Source: Nageia nagi
Taxonomy: Eukaryota > Pinophyta
DNA: 64,000 bases
Assembly (NCBI GenBank): GCA_050084985.1
Contig: JBITNC010000001.1
Location: 118,544,001-118,608,000, forward strand
Reading direction: 5' to 3'
Every line of letters begins with the position of its first letter. Position 1 is the first letter of the stretch. Positions 47,061 through 60,329 of this stretch are shown here, piece by piece. The translations under genes were made by a program, and so were the position numbers. The notes below the pieces were generated by a model that was not told the DNA's origin, did not search any database, and was given only the letters and a program-made list of their open reading frames with translations.

Positions 47061-49331
47061 TACTCTATTAATTTTGGAAAGAATTTGCACTCTCTATGAT
47101 AGGAAATACCATTGGATCATACATGATATCCTTATATATCACAAAGACATGTACAAGTTTGGCATATATATGGATTTATGTATACATCAAATGATAATAT
47201 CCTCTTTCAAAGAGAATCCAACTTCAAAATAATAGGAATATTAGTACCCAACTCATTGATTATGAACACATTCCTTTTTGATAACATATATGTAAAGAAT
47301 ACAAATATTTACTGTGTAGTTATCCCTATTCCCCTCATGATGATCCACAACTTCATTCACAACTAGCCTGATAGTATAACCCATTAATAGCCCAAGAGCA
47401 TGGAGAACACCTTACCAAAGTTGATGACCTAAACTTGTGAGAGAAAGAAAGTCAAAATACCAAAATTCCTAAGCCCATAGTCAATCTAAATTCTTTTATG
47501 AACTCAAATAAGTTAGATGTTCCTAACTATAATATAGGGTAAATGAAGGAAAAGCAAAAGCAAAAATACAAAAAAAAGGAGAATAAAATAAATAAGGAAG
47601 AAAAATAAGAAATAAAGGATGAAGAAGTAGAAAATGAAGAAGAATATGTAGAAAATGAAGAAGGCACAAATGATGAGAAGGGAAAAATAAAAAATAAAAA
47701 ATAAAAAGGATGAATCTTCAAAAGAAAAAACTAAATATGAAGTACTACAAACTATAGGGAAAAGGGTGGCTAGTAAAAGGTTAGTAGTCGAGAAGGTTTA
47801 TCACATAGTGGAGGAACTATTAGAAAAGGGCTTGAATGAAAATGAAATAAAAATGGTCAAAAGTTATGATAAAAGCTATGAGAAAATATGGGAAAATATT
47901 TTCAAAGATGTTGAAGAAAGGATTTGGGAGCTAGAAAATAGGTTTACTCTTGCAAAAAGTACTCAATACCAAAGGTAAAAATATTTCCATAGGGGATAAA
48001 GAACAAAATATCAAAGTACAATAGGGGATAAAGAACAAAAGGGATAAGTGCAACAACAACAATTAAGATAAATATGAAGTGCTTCATTCCCCTTTACAGG
48101 TTTGATGATTGTATTTGTTGCCAAGGAAAGCTTCAATCTCATATGTTCTAATGCTAATTGGTAGGATATGTTTTCAAAAAGCTAATATAGCTATATCCTA
48201 GATTATGTTGTCATGATTGTTAATGGTGATTAAGATCACAACTTTTGTAATGGTTTTGGAGTCCCTTCAAACTCCTACTTTTTTTATTAATACAAAATTA
48301 ACCATATTAATAAAAATATTTGGTTACAAGGTGAATTCACATATGGTAATGAAGGAGTCACTCAATGAATTTTTAAGTTATATATTTGTATGTTCCATGC
48401 GGACATCTCTAGCCATGTCCTTGAAAAGGGGATAGTTGAAAACATCTCCATCTTCATATTCTTATTAGGACACATTATAGTATCTTCTATTGCTAATATT
48501 GATCACTCATGCATTTGAAGGCACGTTCTTGATGGATCACAAATTAAAAATTTTCATTTAATAATAATTTTATATGCAATGGTATGACATATAACAAGTA
48601 TTATGTAATATCTTTAATTTTAGAGTCTATGAAGATAGTTTTGAATTGTGATGTATGATTATAGGTTCATTATTAATCAATAATTATAAATGATTATATG
48701 ACAATTTAAACTTAATGCAACTTTCAACATGTTTTAATTTTTAATGTCTTAAGTACCTGCAACTATTGCATTCCATAAGAATATGTCTTTATGTTGTATT
48801 TCCTTGTGAGAGATTTTTAGCTTCCTTAAGAAGCCTAATTTGAGCATATCTTATGGTCATTGACTTCCATGAGATCGTGTCTTTTTATTGCATTGTATAA
48901 AATAATGCATGAGCTTTGTACATATGTCCAAACTTAGCAAATAATTATACCCAAAGAAAAGAAGATAATTATTTTACCAAATAATACGTAGGCTTTGTGA
49001 TACATCTTATTGTTTTGAGTTAGAAGATCAATTTACCTAAAAAAAGAAGATAATTATTCTTAAGAAAATAAATTTTATCATGAAAAAAGATCACAATCAT
49101 TTTATTCAATTTATCACTTAATTTTATCTCAAATATTTTTATAGTATTTAACTCTTAAATTTTAAAATATAACAATTGAAATAACATTGCATCAACCATC
49201 TATTATATTATAGATCTAATATTGAGAAGTTAGGAGAAGTGTTATTTATTCTTTACTATAATTAATTATTAGATTTCATATATCAAGCAACTTAAATACA
49301 CATACGTTATATGCCTTAGGAAGGTTACTTT
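47061..49331. other. AT-rich stretch with no clear gene
   Basis: At 47540-47980 the plus strand has a Lys/Glu-rich stretch ending in a 70-codon frame (47766-47978) with ELLEKGLNENEIKMVKSYDK and a coiled-coil look; this may be a decayed retroelement or host fragment, but I do not recognise it. A duplicated phrase ataggggataaagaacaaaa lies near 47990 and 48020. The rest has nothing I can support. Confidence 0.4.
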
Positions 49332-49432
49332 TTGTTCTATGTTTTATATGATTTACATCATTGATAAAACAAATATACCTCAGTTCTATGTTTTATAAGA
49401 TTTAAATAATTGATAAATCAAATATACCTCTG
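49332..49432. repeat. 49-bp tandem duplication
   Basis: gttctatgttttatatgattt ... aaatatacctcag at 49334 is repeated with a few changes at 49383, spacing 49. Confidence 0.75.
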
Positions 49433-50688
49433 TTACTTGAAAGAAAACAGATCTTAACTGCTAATCTACACAGATTTAAAGAGATATAAACACAATAACC
49501 ATTCACATTGCTGACACGAACACGGATGCAATGCAGTTAAATATCCAGGGCATCATACACGGGATGCGCAGAAGACTGAATCTTAAGATCTATCCACCAT
49601 TCAAATTTAAAATGCAACTTAAATGTACAAGCTTGAATATGCAGCGCTGTCTGTTGTTTGAATCCTCTTGAATGAACTGTTGGTTTTTGTTGTTTCAGCG
49701 AATCTTTCTGCACTTTTGCCTGTCTTCACCATTAATACATATTTTAGATTAATGGGGACAATGCTTGAAAGATGGTAAGGAATGATAACAAGCGAAAAAA
49801 CAACGGGACCCAGAGTGGAGCCGAGGTACCGCCGGCTGGAGCGTTGGCTGGAGTGGGCAGTTTTTGGTCTCTTATAGCCTTCGCCTGACTGTTGGATACA
49901 TGTAGGTTATGCTCGTAGATTCTCACTGTTTAGGTGGGTTTGCCAACTTACCAGCAAAAGATATGCTGTCATAAGGAGGAATACCAGATACGTTAGTGAA
50001 AGTTTTGGAAAGCTGATACCTAATTACGTCGCCTGCCACTTGTATATGGAGGAATCCTGCAAACTTGCAGGGTAAACTGTAAAGGCTGAAATATGGAGAA
50101 GAGAAAATGGCAGAGATCGCATTTATTTAACCCTCATGTCAGATTGCAGTCTTGACATTGTAGAGAGATTTTAAACGGCAAGTTGATAATGTCTAAGAAA
50201 CGTGACAGTGACCCACATAAAGGAATGATGCCACACATCTCCAACGGTACTCGATGACGTAGAGGTGATGGTCTTGAGATCTAAGAGGTAGAGGTGATGG
50301 TGATAAAAGTACAGTGATTTTGTTTGCTTGGCAAAGCCGATGACGTTAGACTTTGATGGGCAGCAATGTGTATTTGGTGCGAAAGGCACCATACCAGAAA
50401 CTTGAAAGCAATCCAATATGCTTGTCTCAAAACCATCCCATGTAAAACAGGATATAAAACAAAAAATAACGATGCGAAAACGGTGTTTCTTTTGATGCTG
50501 GGCGTGTGGACACAGTAAGAGTAAAGATTCGAAGAATCGTACCTGTTACCAAATTTTCTGCCTTTAACGTCTTACAAAAGCCATTTTGCCATTGATAAGA
50601 TTGCTTCTTAATATATTCTTAAATGCATGGCACATTCAAGGCAAAGGCTATCCAACAAACGGATCTCCCCTAATTGCTGTCAGACGTC
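49433..50688. other. GC-richer island, possibly low-copy host DNA
   Basis: Base composition differs from all neighbours: CG dinucleotides are common and no transposon motif is seen. Short frames exist (minus 49926-49744, minus 50416-50171) but none resembles a known protein. Two copies of cgatgacgt, a bZIP-type TGACG core, occur at 50252-50260 and 50338-50346, and gtagaggtgatgg is duplicated near 50259 and 50288. It could be an upstream region or relic of a gene; which gene is unknown. Confidence 0.4.
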
Positions 50689-50856
50689 TTAGACTGCGTC
50701 AGACCGGTAATGGTGGGTTTAGTAGATTTTCAGGAAGTACGGTTAAGAAAAATGGCATTACGATTCTTCTTTTATATATAATCGTAATGCCATTTTTCCT
50801 AACCTTCCTTCCTGAAAATCTACTAAACCCACAATTACCGGTCTGACACAGTCTAA
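50689..50856. repeat. near-perfect 168-nt hairpin
   Basis: Arm 50689-50765 (77 nt) pairs with arm 50780-50856 with 5 mismatches and no gap, around a 14-nt loop cttcttttatatat. Similarity stops exactly at ttagact/agtctaa on both sides. No direct duplication of the flanks is seen (gacgtc on the left, cattat on the right). It could be a foldback element, a young microRNA-type hairpin locus, or a local inverted duplication. Confidence 0.9.
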
Positions 50857-52692
50857 CATTATGGTTTTCCAAATTTTTAGAAAATAAAAATAAAATTAAT
50901 TTATGGTTAAGTTATTTCGTGATCAACGTTACAATGTAATGGTAAAAATATGAGTTCAAACCTCAATAATGCATTTTTGAAAAATCTATACTTTGCATTT
51001 TTTCATCAATTTTTTTAATTCCAACAAGAAAAATTTCTCGATATGATATAATCCGACATGTCTGACAGTACTTGACAGAAATCCATTTTCTAGATAACCT
51101 TTGCCAACGTTCAATGCTAACTATCAAAAGACTGTGAGATCCTAAATGTGATAAAAGATGAAATAAGAGAAGTGTTTTAATGTTCATTTAAATTTATGAG
51201 TTTGTAGAATCAATTAGTTCAATTTAGAAGTGAATACATATCATTTATGTATTTGAATGATTGTTTCTTAATTAATTTGTGTAATAAAGTTTTTAAATTT
51301 ATTTTGGTTATCTTAGTTTAAAAGTCGTGAATCAAATTGAAATTATAATTAACTATCAAAAGATTAGTAACCTTATATAGGAGGGAGGTTTGAATTTTGG
51401 ATTAATGATGTTTTTATAGTAAAGTAATTTTTTTTTCTTTCCTTTTTTATTTAATCTTTGATGTTATCATCATCCTCAATTTTTTTATTTATTTTATTTG
51501 CAATTTGAACTTATAACTTATCATTGTCAAAGGGTTACGTTATTATGCAAGTCAAAAATCAAATCAATTATCAAAGTCTTTTAGTAAACCTATTTTAAGA
51601 TATTGATAAGTTAGGGAAATTTGTTGGAAAACTATAAACACTCTTTGGGGATCTAACTTTGTTAGTTTATAATTATATAATACGTAACATTTTAAAGCTT
51701 CATTTTCAATAGGGGTAATTTAGCTTCCATGAGGAGTATATATTAGGGTATGTTTAGATATGCTTCCACCCCAAATTTCACAACCATAAAGAATTATCGG
51801 AGTTACAAGGCAAGAGAAAAGGAATTTCTTTTTATCCCAATTCTAAAGATATGTGATTTAACATTTAATTTTCAACCCATAAAAAGATTTCCATCCAAAT
51901 TCTTTTTTCAACACTTAAATTCTAACTTAACTTATGATTTATCTCAATACCCAAGTATTTATAAGATTGAATTATCTCTAAGTGTTGACTATTAAAGGGA
52001 AATTTGGTATGGTCCATTGTGATATGTGAGATGTGATATTAACTTCATAAACTTCAACTAAATTATAATATGTCGAATTTAATGCATAGGATATATGTAG
52101 TCATACAATTATGGTTTTTAAAATTATTTGTACTTGAAAGGTCATAGTAAGGGATCAAATTGGTAGGGATGGGTTAAAGTTTTTAATGAAATTAAATCTT
52201 TTATAGCTTTTTTTTTTTTTAAAAAAAAGAGAAATTTTTAAGTTATCTTTCATTTGAAGGGGAATTTTATTCAACCTTCTCAAAATATTTTAGAGGGATT
52301 CAAATGATATGAGTTTTGAAAATCAATGATACTAAATAGGTATTCCTACATACTCATATTTGAGTTAGTGCATGTACTTATTTGAATTAGTATTTCATAA
52401 ATATATATATTCAAAATTTGGTTTATGGTGTACGGTGATGATGGTCATCTTCATATAGATGATAATTATCTATTTTATCTTAAATCCTATAATGAATTTC
52501 ACCTTATCATAATGAACAAATAAACCATACTCTTTTTCATTGCCTAAGTGACTTATAACATTTTTTTAAGGAAAGTTTTATGAGAAGAGAAAGAAAAAGC
52601 TAAGTAAATTATAAAATGTGAAGGTTATCCACACACCAAACCCCTTCAGTCTCTATCGGTATTGGTGGGGGGGAGGGGCATTTTTTGGCTCT
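50857..52692. other. AT-rich stretch with no gene seen
   Basis: Nothing supported on either strand apart from a T/A run near 52205-52235. Confidence 0.5.
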
Positions 52693-52842
52693 TGGAAAAA
52701 CACATTACATCCTTATGGATAAATGCATTGAGTTCTAGTTGGATAAGTATACTACATTCTTGTTGTAGAAATGTACTATGTTCTTGAGGGCCAAATACAT
52801 TAGGTTCTTTTTTTTTTAAGGATAAATACATTGGGTTAACCA
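52693..52842. repeat. 24-bp minisatellite, 6 units
   Basis: Units start near 52693, 52717, 52741, 52765, 52789 and 52820; the period is 24, with a T-run expansion of 7 before the last. The consensus is about ggataaatacattNNgttcttgtt. Because 24 is a multiple of three, the minus-strand frame 52846-52646 shows a vague 8-residue repeat; this is probably incidental. Confidence 0.75.
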
Positions 52843-52904
52843 TCAAGCCTCAAAGAATAGACTATAAGATGAGATAAAATTTAAATTTTATTTAGGTAGG
52901 ATTT

Positions 52905-53530
52905 TTTAGAACAAGTATAATGATGTATACATGATTTCATGGAATATAATGATCATAGGATATACATGAAATGGGTTATTAATGACCTAAAACATTTAAG
53001 AAAATGTAAATATCATAATTAAAGGTAGATTCTACATCCTTTTTAGCATTCTTAAAACATGTGCCACCATGGGAGCTCTAGATGGAGGTATAGATATCTA
53101 TCAAAGAGTTGTTGATTTTTTCATCAAATATTATGATTGTGAGTGCCTTGATAACCATGTATAGAAAATCTAGTAGTTCTATACATAAGGCTTAGAATTC
53201 TTTGACAAGATTCATGATAAAAATATTATTTCATGGCCTACAATGATCATTAAATATGGAACAAATGGGTTTTTTGAAAAGGTTTTACAAAATATTTAAG
53301 AAAATGTAATTATCAAGTATGAAACTAAACTTGCAATTTTTCCAACACTATTCTAGTATGGAACATGGTTTGAGATGTAGAGGAAGATATGGAAATCCAT
53401 TAATGAGTACTTGAAAATATATTTTTCATCAAATGTCATGGTTTTGAGTGCCTTGATAGTCATGTATACAAAATGTGGAAAGATACATAAGTCCTAAAAC
53501 TATTTAATAAGATGCATGCATGATGTAGAC
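52905..53530 (+). pseudogene. pentatricopeptide repeat (PPR) pseudogene fragment
   Basis: Plus-strand frames give PPR text in the order typical of PLS-class proteins: LFSILKTCATMGALDGGIDI (about 53035-53095), then ALITMY, EFFDKIHDKNIISWPTMI (about 53195-53245), then SALIVMYTKCGKIHKS (about 53440-53490). At least two motif sets are present. Frameshifts and stops break every repeat. PPR proteins of this class bind organellar RNA; this piece cannot. It is the only host gene family recognised in the window and is probably a duplicated or retroposed relic. Confidence 0.8.
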
Positions 53531-55199
53531 ATAATCCACACAACCCATGTATATTTTACCTAAATAGAAATGAATAATCTACATTCAAATTCAATTTATG
53601 CTAGGATTTCTTTTTTGTTGAGGAAAGAATGTTATTCCTTTCTATTTTAGTAAAACATATGTAGGTTGTATGGACCTCACCCATAAAAACTTTTATCAAA
53701 GCCTAGTGCATGAGGCATACCAATAATTTTAAAGTATGCAAGTGTATTGTGCTTATTATTTTATTATATGAAATTTTATTTGTTATTCTTATTTTTTATT
53801 GTAAGCCATTATGTATATATTTTTTTGTTGGAATCCATTTTGGAAAGTCTTTATGAAGCATATAAATTTAGGCATATAGTGAGATAATTTATATTAATTA
53901 TTCCAAGAGTGGATGCTTTGATACATGAGTTAGTTTTTGAGAAAATTTCTTAAACATTTTATTCTTTATACTAATTCTATTAAACGCTACTTTATCACTT
54001 GGTGATATAAGTGATAAGCATATCTCATATTTATGTTTCATTCGTATTTTTTTTATTAGATTGACTATGCCAAATATTTGTATATATAATGAGACTACCT
54101 AATATTAACCTATTAATATTTTATATTAACCATTTCATAAATTAAAATATTCTAGAAAGCAACAAGAATCTTGGTAAAAGATAAAATTATTATCTTTAGT
54201 TCATTATTATAATTTGGATGTTATTGTTACTTTGTGGAAATATCTATTTTGATGTAGTTTGGTCTTATGTATTTTTGAATCCATAGGCTTTACAATGTGT
54301 AAATAAGCTCATGATTTCTTTCTTCCATAACTGACATATTTCTTGTCATTGTTGCATCTTAAACTTACATGTCAATTTTATCTCTTGTTCATTTAATTTT
54401 TTAAATTACTAACTAGCTTGATAATTTATTTAACTATTTTATTTTCTTATCTTTTTCCTATTTTATTTCTTTTACTTCGTAAGTTTTTTAGATATAATTC
54501 ATAGAATAAGCTTGGTATTTAAAGATATCAAAAATTAAAATTAAAATTAAAATAATTCATCAATGTAAATTACCTAGATAATATTTGGAATAAGAAAAAG
54601 GTTAACAATAGACTAATTAAAATATGGTACCAAAAAAGAAGCAGTAAAACTAAAAGATTATGATGGTGATATTTACAAACTTCACTAGACCAAAAATGGG
54701 ATTTAGAGGTGGTTAATTTGAGGCAATTATTAAGTGATGGTTTTAAATCAAATGCATTTATGATTTTAATGATGCTTTTTATGAGGTAATATTAAACCAT
54801 CCCCATTACATCATTAGAGTGGAAGATTAAAACCACCCTTAGAAAAGATGATAAAGAAATCAAAAGGCATAGATAGGAAGAAATAAATGAATTATGCAAG
54901 TAGTTTTTATTAGGCAAATTTAACCATCCCACAAAATTCATAGGGAGATGATTTTAAACTACACATTCATCTCCATCAACATAAATAAAAAAAATTCTCA
55001 TGTAGGAAAAGAAAAGAATTTAAATAATTTTCAAGCATTTCAAGTTTTTTTTATTTGGCCTAGTAAGGGGGTAGAGGAGAGTTGAGGCATGATATTTGAA
55101 TTGGAATTCCAAGTAAAAGTGAGGAGAAGAGGAGAGGTGAAGTGATGTGATGAAAGGTACTAGTGCAAGTAGGTATTCTTTTGTACTTTTCATTACGTA
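53531..55199. other. AT-rich stretch with no gene seen
   Basis: No coding sequence. At about 54703-54842 the ends taga-ggtggttaat and attaaaaccacccttag are imperfect inverted repeats, perhaps a worn small DNA transposon. Confidence 0.45.
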
Positions 55200-55960
55200 T
55201 GTGCATCTCTAGTAATCATTACAAAGCATAAGACTCTATTTGCATCATACATCTTATCAAATACTTCCTAATCCTAAAGTATTCTTCCACATTATACATA
55301 CATATATTAGGAAGTTTTTTAAAAAACCCCATTGCAAACCATAAAATTATTTTCATCATACATATTATCAAATAATCATTGGGCCTTACATATTCCTCCA
55401 AATTTTATATACATGTGTTAGGTCTTTTTTCAATAATACCAATTTTTATGTTTCCTACAATCACTATATATGATGAAATTATGGCTACATCATGCATCTT
55501 ATCAAATAATTTGTAGGCCTTATTTGTTTATTCATATTTTGCATATATATTTTAGGTAATTTTTTAGAAAATCTATTTTATACATATCTTGTAATCAATG
55601 TAGATCATGAAACTATATTTGCATCATTCGTCTTGTCAAATAATTTCTATATATTATGTATTCTTCCCCATTTTCCATACATTTCTTAGGATTATTTCTT
55701 GGAAAGCTCATTTTATGGGTATCTTATAATCATTGCAAATCATCAAACTATGTTTTCATCATGCATGTTGTCAAATAATGTTTGAGCCTTATGTATTCTT
55801 TAATATATTACATACATGTATTAGGATCTTTTTCAAAAAAAATATTTTATGTATATCTTGTAGTTATTGTAGACCATGAAACTATGAGCATCATGCATCT
55901 TGTCAAATAATTCCCAAGCCTCATGTATTCTTTCATATTTTACATACATGTATTAAATAC
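55200..55960. repeat. ~134-bp tandem array, 6 units
   Basis: The phrase catcatgcatcttgtcaaataatt or a variant falls at 55243, 55354, 55488, 55622, 55757 and 55889; spacings are 111, 134, 134, 135 and 132. Each unit also has cttatgtattctttcatattttacatacatgtattagg. Confidence 0.85.
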
Positions 55961-56470
55961 GATCTTAAAACCCCCAATAAAATCATAGTCATGATTAGGG
56001 CATACTACTAAATTGTAGCCATAAAATCATATTAAAATCCTCCATAAAATTATAACCATGATTAAGGCATTTTATGCAAGGATAGCCATAAAATCATATT
56101 CATAACTATAGATGAGTCCCCACAATAATAAAAATGAAGAAACTAGGGTTTATAATTGGGAATCAAATCATAATCCAATAACAAAGGAGAAAGATAGCTA
56201 AACCTTAGCAAAAGGACCATTACAAAAACTACTTTTATTTAATGTTAAATAGGCAATAATGTTAATAGCCTTCACAACTAGGAATATTAATAATACAGGT
56301 GTAGTGATTCATCTCAGCATTACTAAAATAATAGTCACTCATGCTAGTAAGTTATTTGAGACCCTCATTCAATAGACCTACATGAATAAATGCAAGTACA
56401 ACTCATATAAAGGTTATGTTATTAGGATTGTTTTCCAAGTGCTTCAACAAATCAAAGAGTGTAAGGGAAT
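55961..56470. other. interval between the two ~134-bp clusters
   Basis: AT-rich, no gene. Its part from 56265 resembles 63560-63780 (caaatcaaagagtgtaagggaatcctt and caaagagtttaagggaatcctta). Confidence 0.5.
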
Positions 56471-56940
56471 CCTTTTTGTAACTATAAATTTTATATCCTT
56501 CAATCATTACAATCCTTAAAACTATAACTGCATTATGCATATTATCAAAAAATTACTAAGCCTTATGTATTCTTTCATATTTTTCATTCATATCTTAGGT
56601 CCTTTTTCATAAAAAACATTTTATATGTATCTTTTAGTCATTTCATACTATAAAATTGTGTTTGCATCACACATCTTATCAAATAATTCTTGAATTGTAT
56701 GCATTCTTCCCTTTTTACATACATATATTATGTATTTTTCTCCTTTTTCTGTACATGCATAATGATTCATCTTAGAAATAATGCAAAAATATCACTCATG
56801 ATATTAGAGTATATGCACCCCTCATCCATTAGATTTTGATGATATTAAATTGTATCTACATCATGCATCTTACAAAATAATTATCGAGTCCTATGTATTC
56901 TTGCACATTTTGCATCCATGTCTATCAAGGGATTTACTTC
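56471..56940. repeat. second cluster of the ~134-bp repeat, about 3 units
   Basis: Anchors gcattatgcatattatcaaa (near 56530), gcatcacacatcttatcaaa (near 56664) and acatcatgcatcttacaaaa (near 56850) carry the same companion phrases as the main array. The last spacing is enlarged by unrelated sequence. Confidence 0.75.
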
Positions 56941-57648
56941 ATAATTACATTAGGCTATCATCTCTCATAGTGTATATGTTCATATTAACTCCTTTATGTG
57001 GATAGGTATAAGTTTATCATGGATAAGTTCGTCCAAATGGAGGATTTTTCCAAGTTTCAAATTGGGCACGATTGGATTTGTAAACCCAAGTGTCACATGA
57101 AAATTTTATAGATTGTGAAGGTTGAGCATAGTTGTAATAGGGATTTTGAATAACTTTGTAAGGATAGTCTAACTGATGAATAATGTTTTATCTTTATTAA
57201 CTTTGAGGAGTGTTGTAAGAAGGTATCCAATCACTTGAGAAGACTATTCTAAATAAAGAGAGAACCATATCCATTCAGATGATGATAAAGAATTTTCTTG
57301 AGATGCAACATATTTTTGACTTCCTAAGCCTTATGGTGGCCTTGAATATTATTGAAAGAGGTTATAGAGTTTTGTATTATGCTAGAAACTTGTCTTATAT
57401 GATGTATATCAATTTCTATTATAATTTTAAGATGTAGTCTCATAGTGCCTATACAAGTATGTAAGGTTAATTATTCACACTAATTGCTATCATTTCATAT
57501 CATTTAATGATGTTAATTATGGATACTTAGTACCTTTAATATAAATTCTAAAATACTAATTTAATAAATTATTTCATTTTATTATTCTTAACCTTCCATT
57601 ATGCTTACCTAATACTTACTTATATACTATGTTATTTCTCATTATTGA
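56941..57648. other. stretch left of element G with no gene seen
   Basis: Nothing I can support on either strand. Confidence 0.45.
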
Positions 57649-59015
57649 TGTAAAATTCCAAATTACACTCAATGTGAGAGTTAGACAAATAAATATAAAA
57701 ATATATTAGCCTTCACCACTAGACATGCCATGAATTGTTCTAGGGAATCAAACATGAATAATAATAAGCCAAAAAGCCCAACAATGTACTCCTTGAGCCA
57801 AAAATGATTCAAAGGTCAAATGTAGCACTAGGGTAGATATTAATCATGTAAAATAGATCATAAACAATTACATAAATATGACATCACACCAAGATGAGTA
57901 GGATATCATAAAACACATAAAATAATGAGATAATAAATGAGGTACCAATATTCCATGACTCAATTGATGATAGACTGATGAGTATAATATAAACCAAGCC
58001 TAAGAGGGCTCAACATTGGCCTCCAAGGATCCAACTAGGGAATACAACTATGTAGAGATGGATCTTGATATAAAAAACACTATAGAATAATCATACTCCA
58101 CTAAATATATGGATGCCACACTGAAGGGCTCCCTCATAGGCTAGCTCTTGATAAAGAGAATAGATGTGATTTTGGAATGCCATCAGATGGATTCAAAGAT
58201 GCAAACTACTTATGGATGCCTTAGGGTAGGGAAACCTCATAGCATGAACATTCAACTTAATCACTAGTTAGAAGTTGTTCCAAACCTCCTAGACTCTCCT
58301 TGTGTACTATGCTTAGTGATGCTTAACACTACCAAGTATTGAATAGGAAGAAGGCTTTCAATATCAAATAAAGTATATCTTTGTAATGAGGCTCTTTTTC
58401 CTTTTATAATATGTATCTGGATTTGGATCTCACCTAGGATTCATTCCCAACCTACACAATCTCAATATTAGCCTTTAGGAAGATGAATATCTCCAATTTG
58501 GGTGCCTAGGGGTCAAACATGTGCAACATAGGTACCTAGAGATCATAAATGTCAATGTGGGATTCCAAGGTGCCACACATGCCAATGTGGGAGTCCAAGG
58601 TTCCACACATCCTAACATGGGAGTTCAAGGTACCACATGGGTCTAAGAGCCATACATGGGTGCTAGGGTGTCATCATGGGCCAATGTGGGGATCTAGAAT
58701 TATCCCCAAGGCTAGCATAATTTCTCAAGCCCATCATTAGGTTCTAGGTATCCATTATGCTATGTTTGATGTTGCATGAGTCTTAGGATTCCTATAATCA
58801 TCTTAGGATCTCCATGTGCATTAATGATAAATTAAATAATACATCCTAGCTTAGGAGGAAAACATCCCTCATGGGGCTCACAATGTGGGTCCAATGGACC
58901 ATTATATTTTTATCCTAAGTAATTAACAACAAATACATGAATAAATAAAATATTTATGAAAGGAAATCCCTAAGATTTCAAATTTATTTATTTTTTAGAA
59001 AAAGGAGATATTACA
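57649..59015 (-). repeat. 3' LTR of element G
   Basis: On the minus strand it starts TGTAATATCTCC and ends GGAATTTTACA. It matches 61917-63286 along its length (catgccatgaa, ctccaaggaNccaactagggNatacaactatgtNgagatgg). It contains a 30-bp degenerate repeat at 58525-58645. Confidence 0.85.
58525..58645. repeat. 30-bp repeats within the LTR of element G
   Basis: aatgtgggattccaaggtgccacacatgcc-like units start at 58525, 58554, 58584 and 58614. The same array is present in the other LTR at about 62800-62910, so it predates insertion. It creates a 10-residue repeat in the plus-strand frame 58549-58740, which I do not take as a gene. Confidence 0.8.
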
Positions 59016-60014
59016 AAGTCTCTCCTCTTGAATTTATTGCCCTCAAGCAATTGTAATATGCCAAAAATAATTTTATTCCAAACATCCTTTGGCTCTAATG
59101 CAAATTTGAAAATAGGCTCTTTGAGGTGGAATCCAACTTCAATAAATCTCATCCATAATTTAGCTTATTAAATCCATGTATAAATTGTTATAGTTTTTGG
59201 GACATGTAAAAAATGTTCAAATCCTTTGCATAGAAAATCTAAAACATATTTTTCCTCATCCACTTCAGCCATCAATATACCTCTTTGTCCCCCAGATGTT
59301 ACATGGACAAATTTTAATATTTTGTTGAAGTTTCTTCTATCACTAGTAATCCACATTAACTACAAAACTTCCTAGAGATATTCTGATATAATAATCCATA
59401 GGATACATAAGTATGCATACCAAAATTATTATATACTAATCCATGTCAAACACTAAATTACAACAATAAATATTTGGAAAAATCCTGAAACATATCCTTA
59501 CAAAAACATGGAAGAAAGTAAATATGAGTAAAAAATAGTGGAGCTCTTGCTCCTTGATATATGCAAAGCCCTTCTCATACCTAATGTTGAGTGCCTAACT
59601 TCTTCTATACCCAACATTAGGTTCTAAGCTTTGTTTTTTTCCAACATGTGGTGCAAAACTACTCCCATGCCCAACATTAAGTGCTAAAACATCTTAATGA
59701 CCCATTTTAAGTGTTAAGTTCTTTATTTGCTAATGTTTCATGTAATATATCCCCCAACTCTAACACTGCATTACCTTGATCTTATCCTTCCTTATGGTGA
59801 GTCCAAATCACTTCCAATATCTTATTAGTGACTTGTGGGCATTATCCTTGATTCCTTACAAAGTGTGATTCTTGCAATTAATCTTAAAACTCATACTTAA
59901 GTTCTTTTAATTAGTGTGAATATGACCCAATTTAAATAACCATTGCATGACCAAAATAATATAAGGATGCCTATCAACTAGATATACATATAAAATCTAC
60001 CTTATTATGTAGAT
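59016..60014 (-). other. interior of element G after protease
   Basis: A 62-codon minus frame (59356-59168, GILMAEVDEEKYVLDFLCKG) is unrecognised. A purine-rich CAAGAGGAGAGACTT on the minus strand at 59016-59030 is the PPT candidate. No RT or integrase text was found. Confidence 0.5.
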
Positions 60015-60320
60015 TTACAATTTTACCCCAAACCTTTTGATGATTTGGTCGACCAATGTGAGTTTCCCATTGGCATTGGAAACTCTAAATCCTTCAAACA
60101 TTTTAGTTTTGAGGCCTTTCTTTTCTATAAAGCCTCCATCAATAAAATTATGAGTAGCACTAGGGTCTAGTAGGATCATTACCTCTTTCCCACATGCTTG
60201 TCCCATTACCTCAAGGGTGAGAGACTTCTTTGCTTCATTGAGTGAAGCAATCATACTCTCAAGAGATGCATCTGCCTTAGGTGTTTTGATCTTCTCCAAC
60301 ATATATATACCAAGCTCCAA
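60015..60320 (-). pseudogene. gypsy protease (element G)
   Basis: Open for 101 codons. The active site reads VMILLDPSATHNFIDGGFI: the family's Asp-Ser-Gly-Ala-Thr-His-Asn-Phe is recognisable, but the Gly has been lost (Asp-Pro-Ser-Ala). It continues FRVSNANGKLTLVDQII. It is a retropepsin of the type fused to gag in plant gypsy elements. Activity is unlikely. Confidence 0.85.
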
Positions 60321-60329
60321 ATTTGAATC

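Noticed and set aside
52646-52846. Minus-strand frame with 8-residue repeats
   Set aside because: Explained by the 24-bp minisatellite; no start context or relatives seen.
54703-54842. Possible small inverted-repeat transposon (MITE)
   Set aside because: End repeats are short and imperfect and no target duplication was found.
58549-58740. Plus-strand frame with a 10-residue repeat
   Set aside because: It is a by-product of the 30-bp repeat in the LTR and is antisense to the element.
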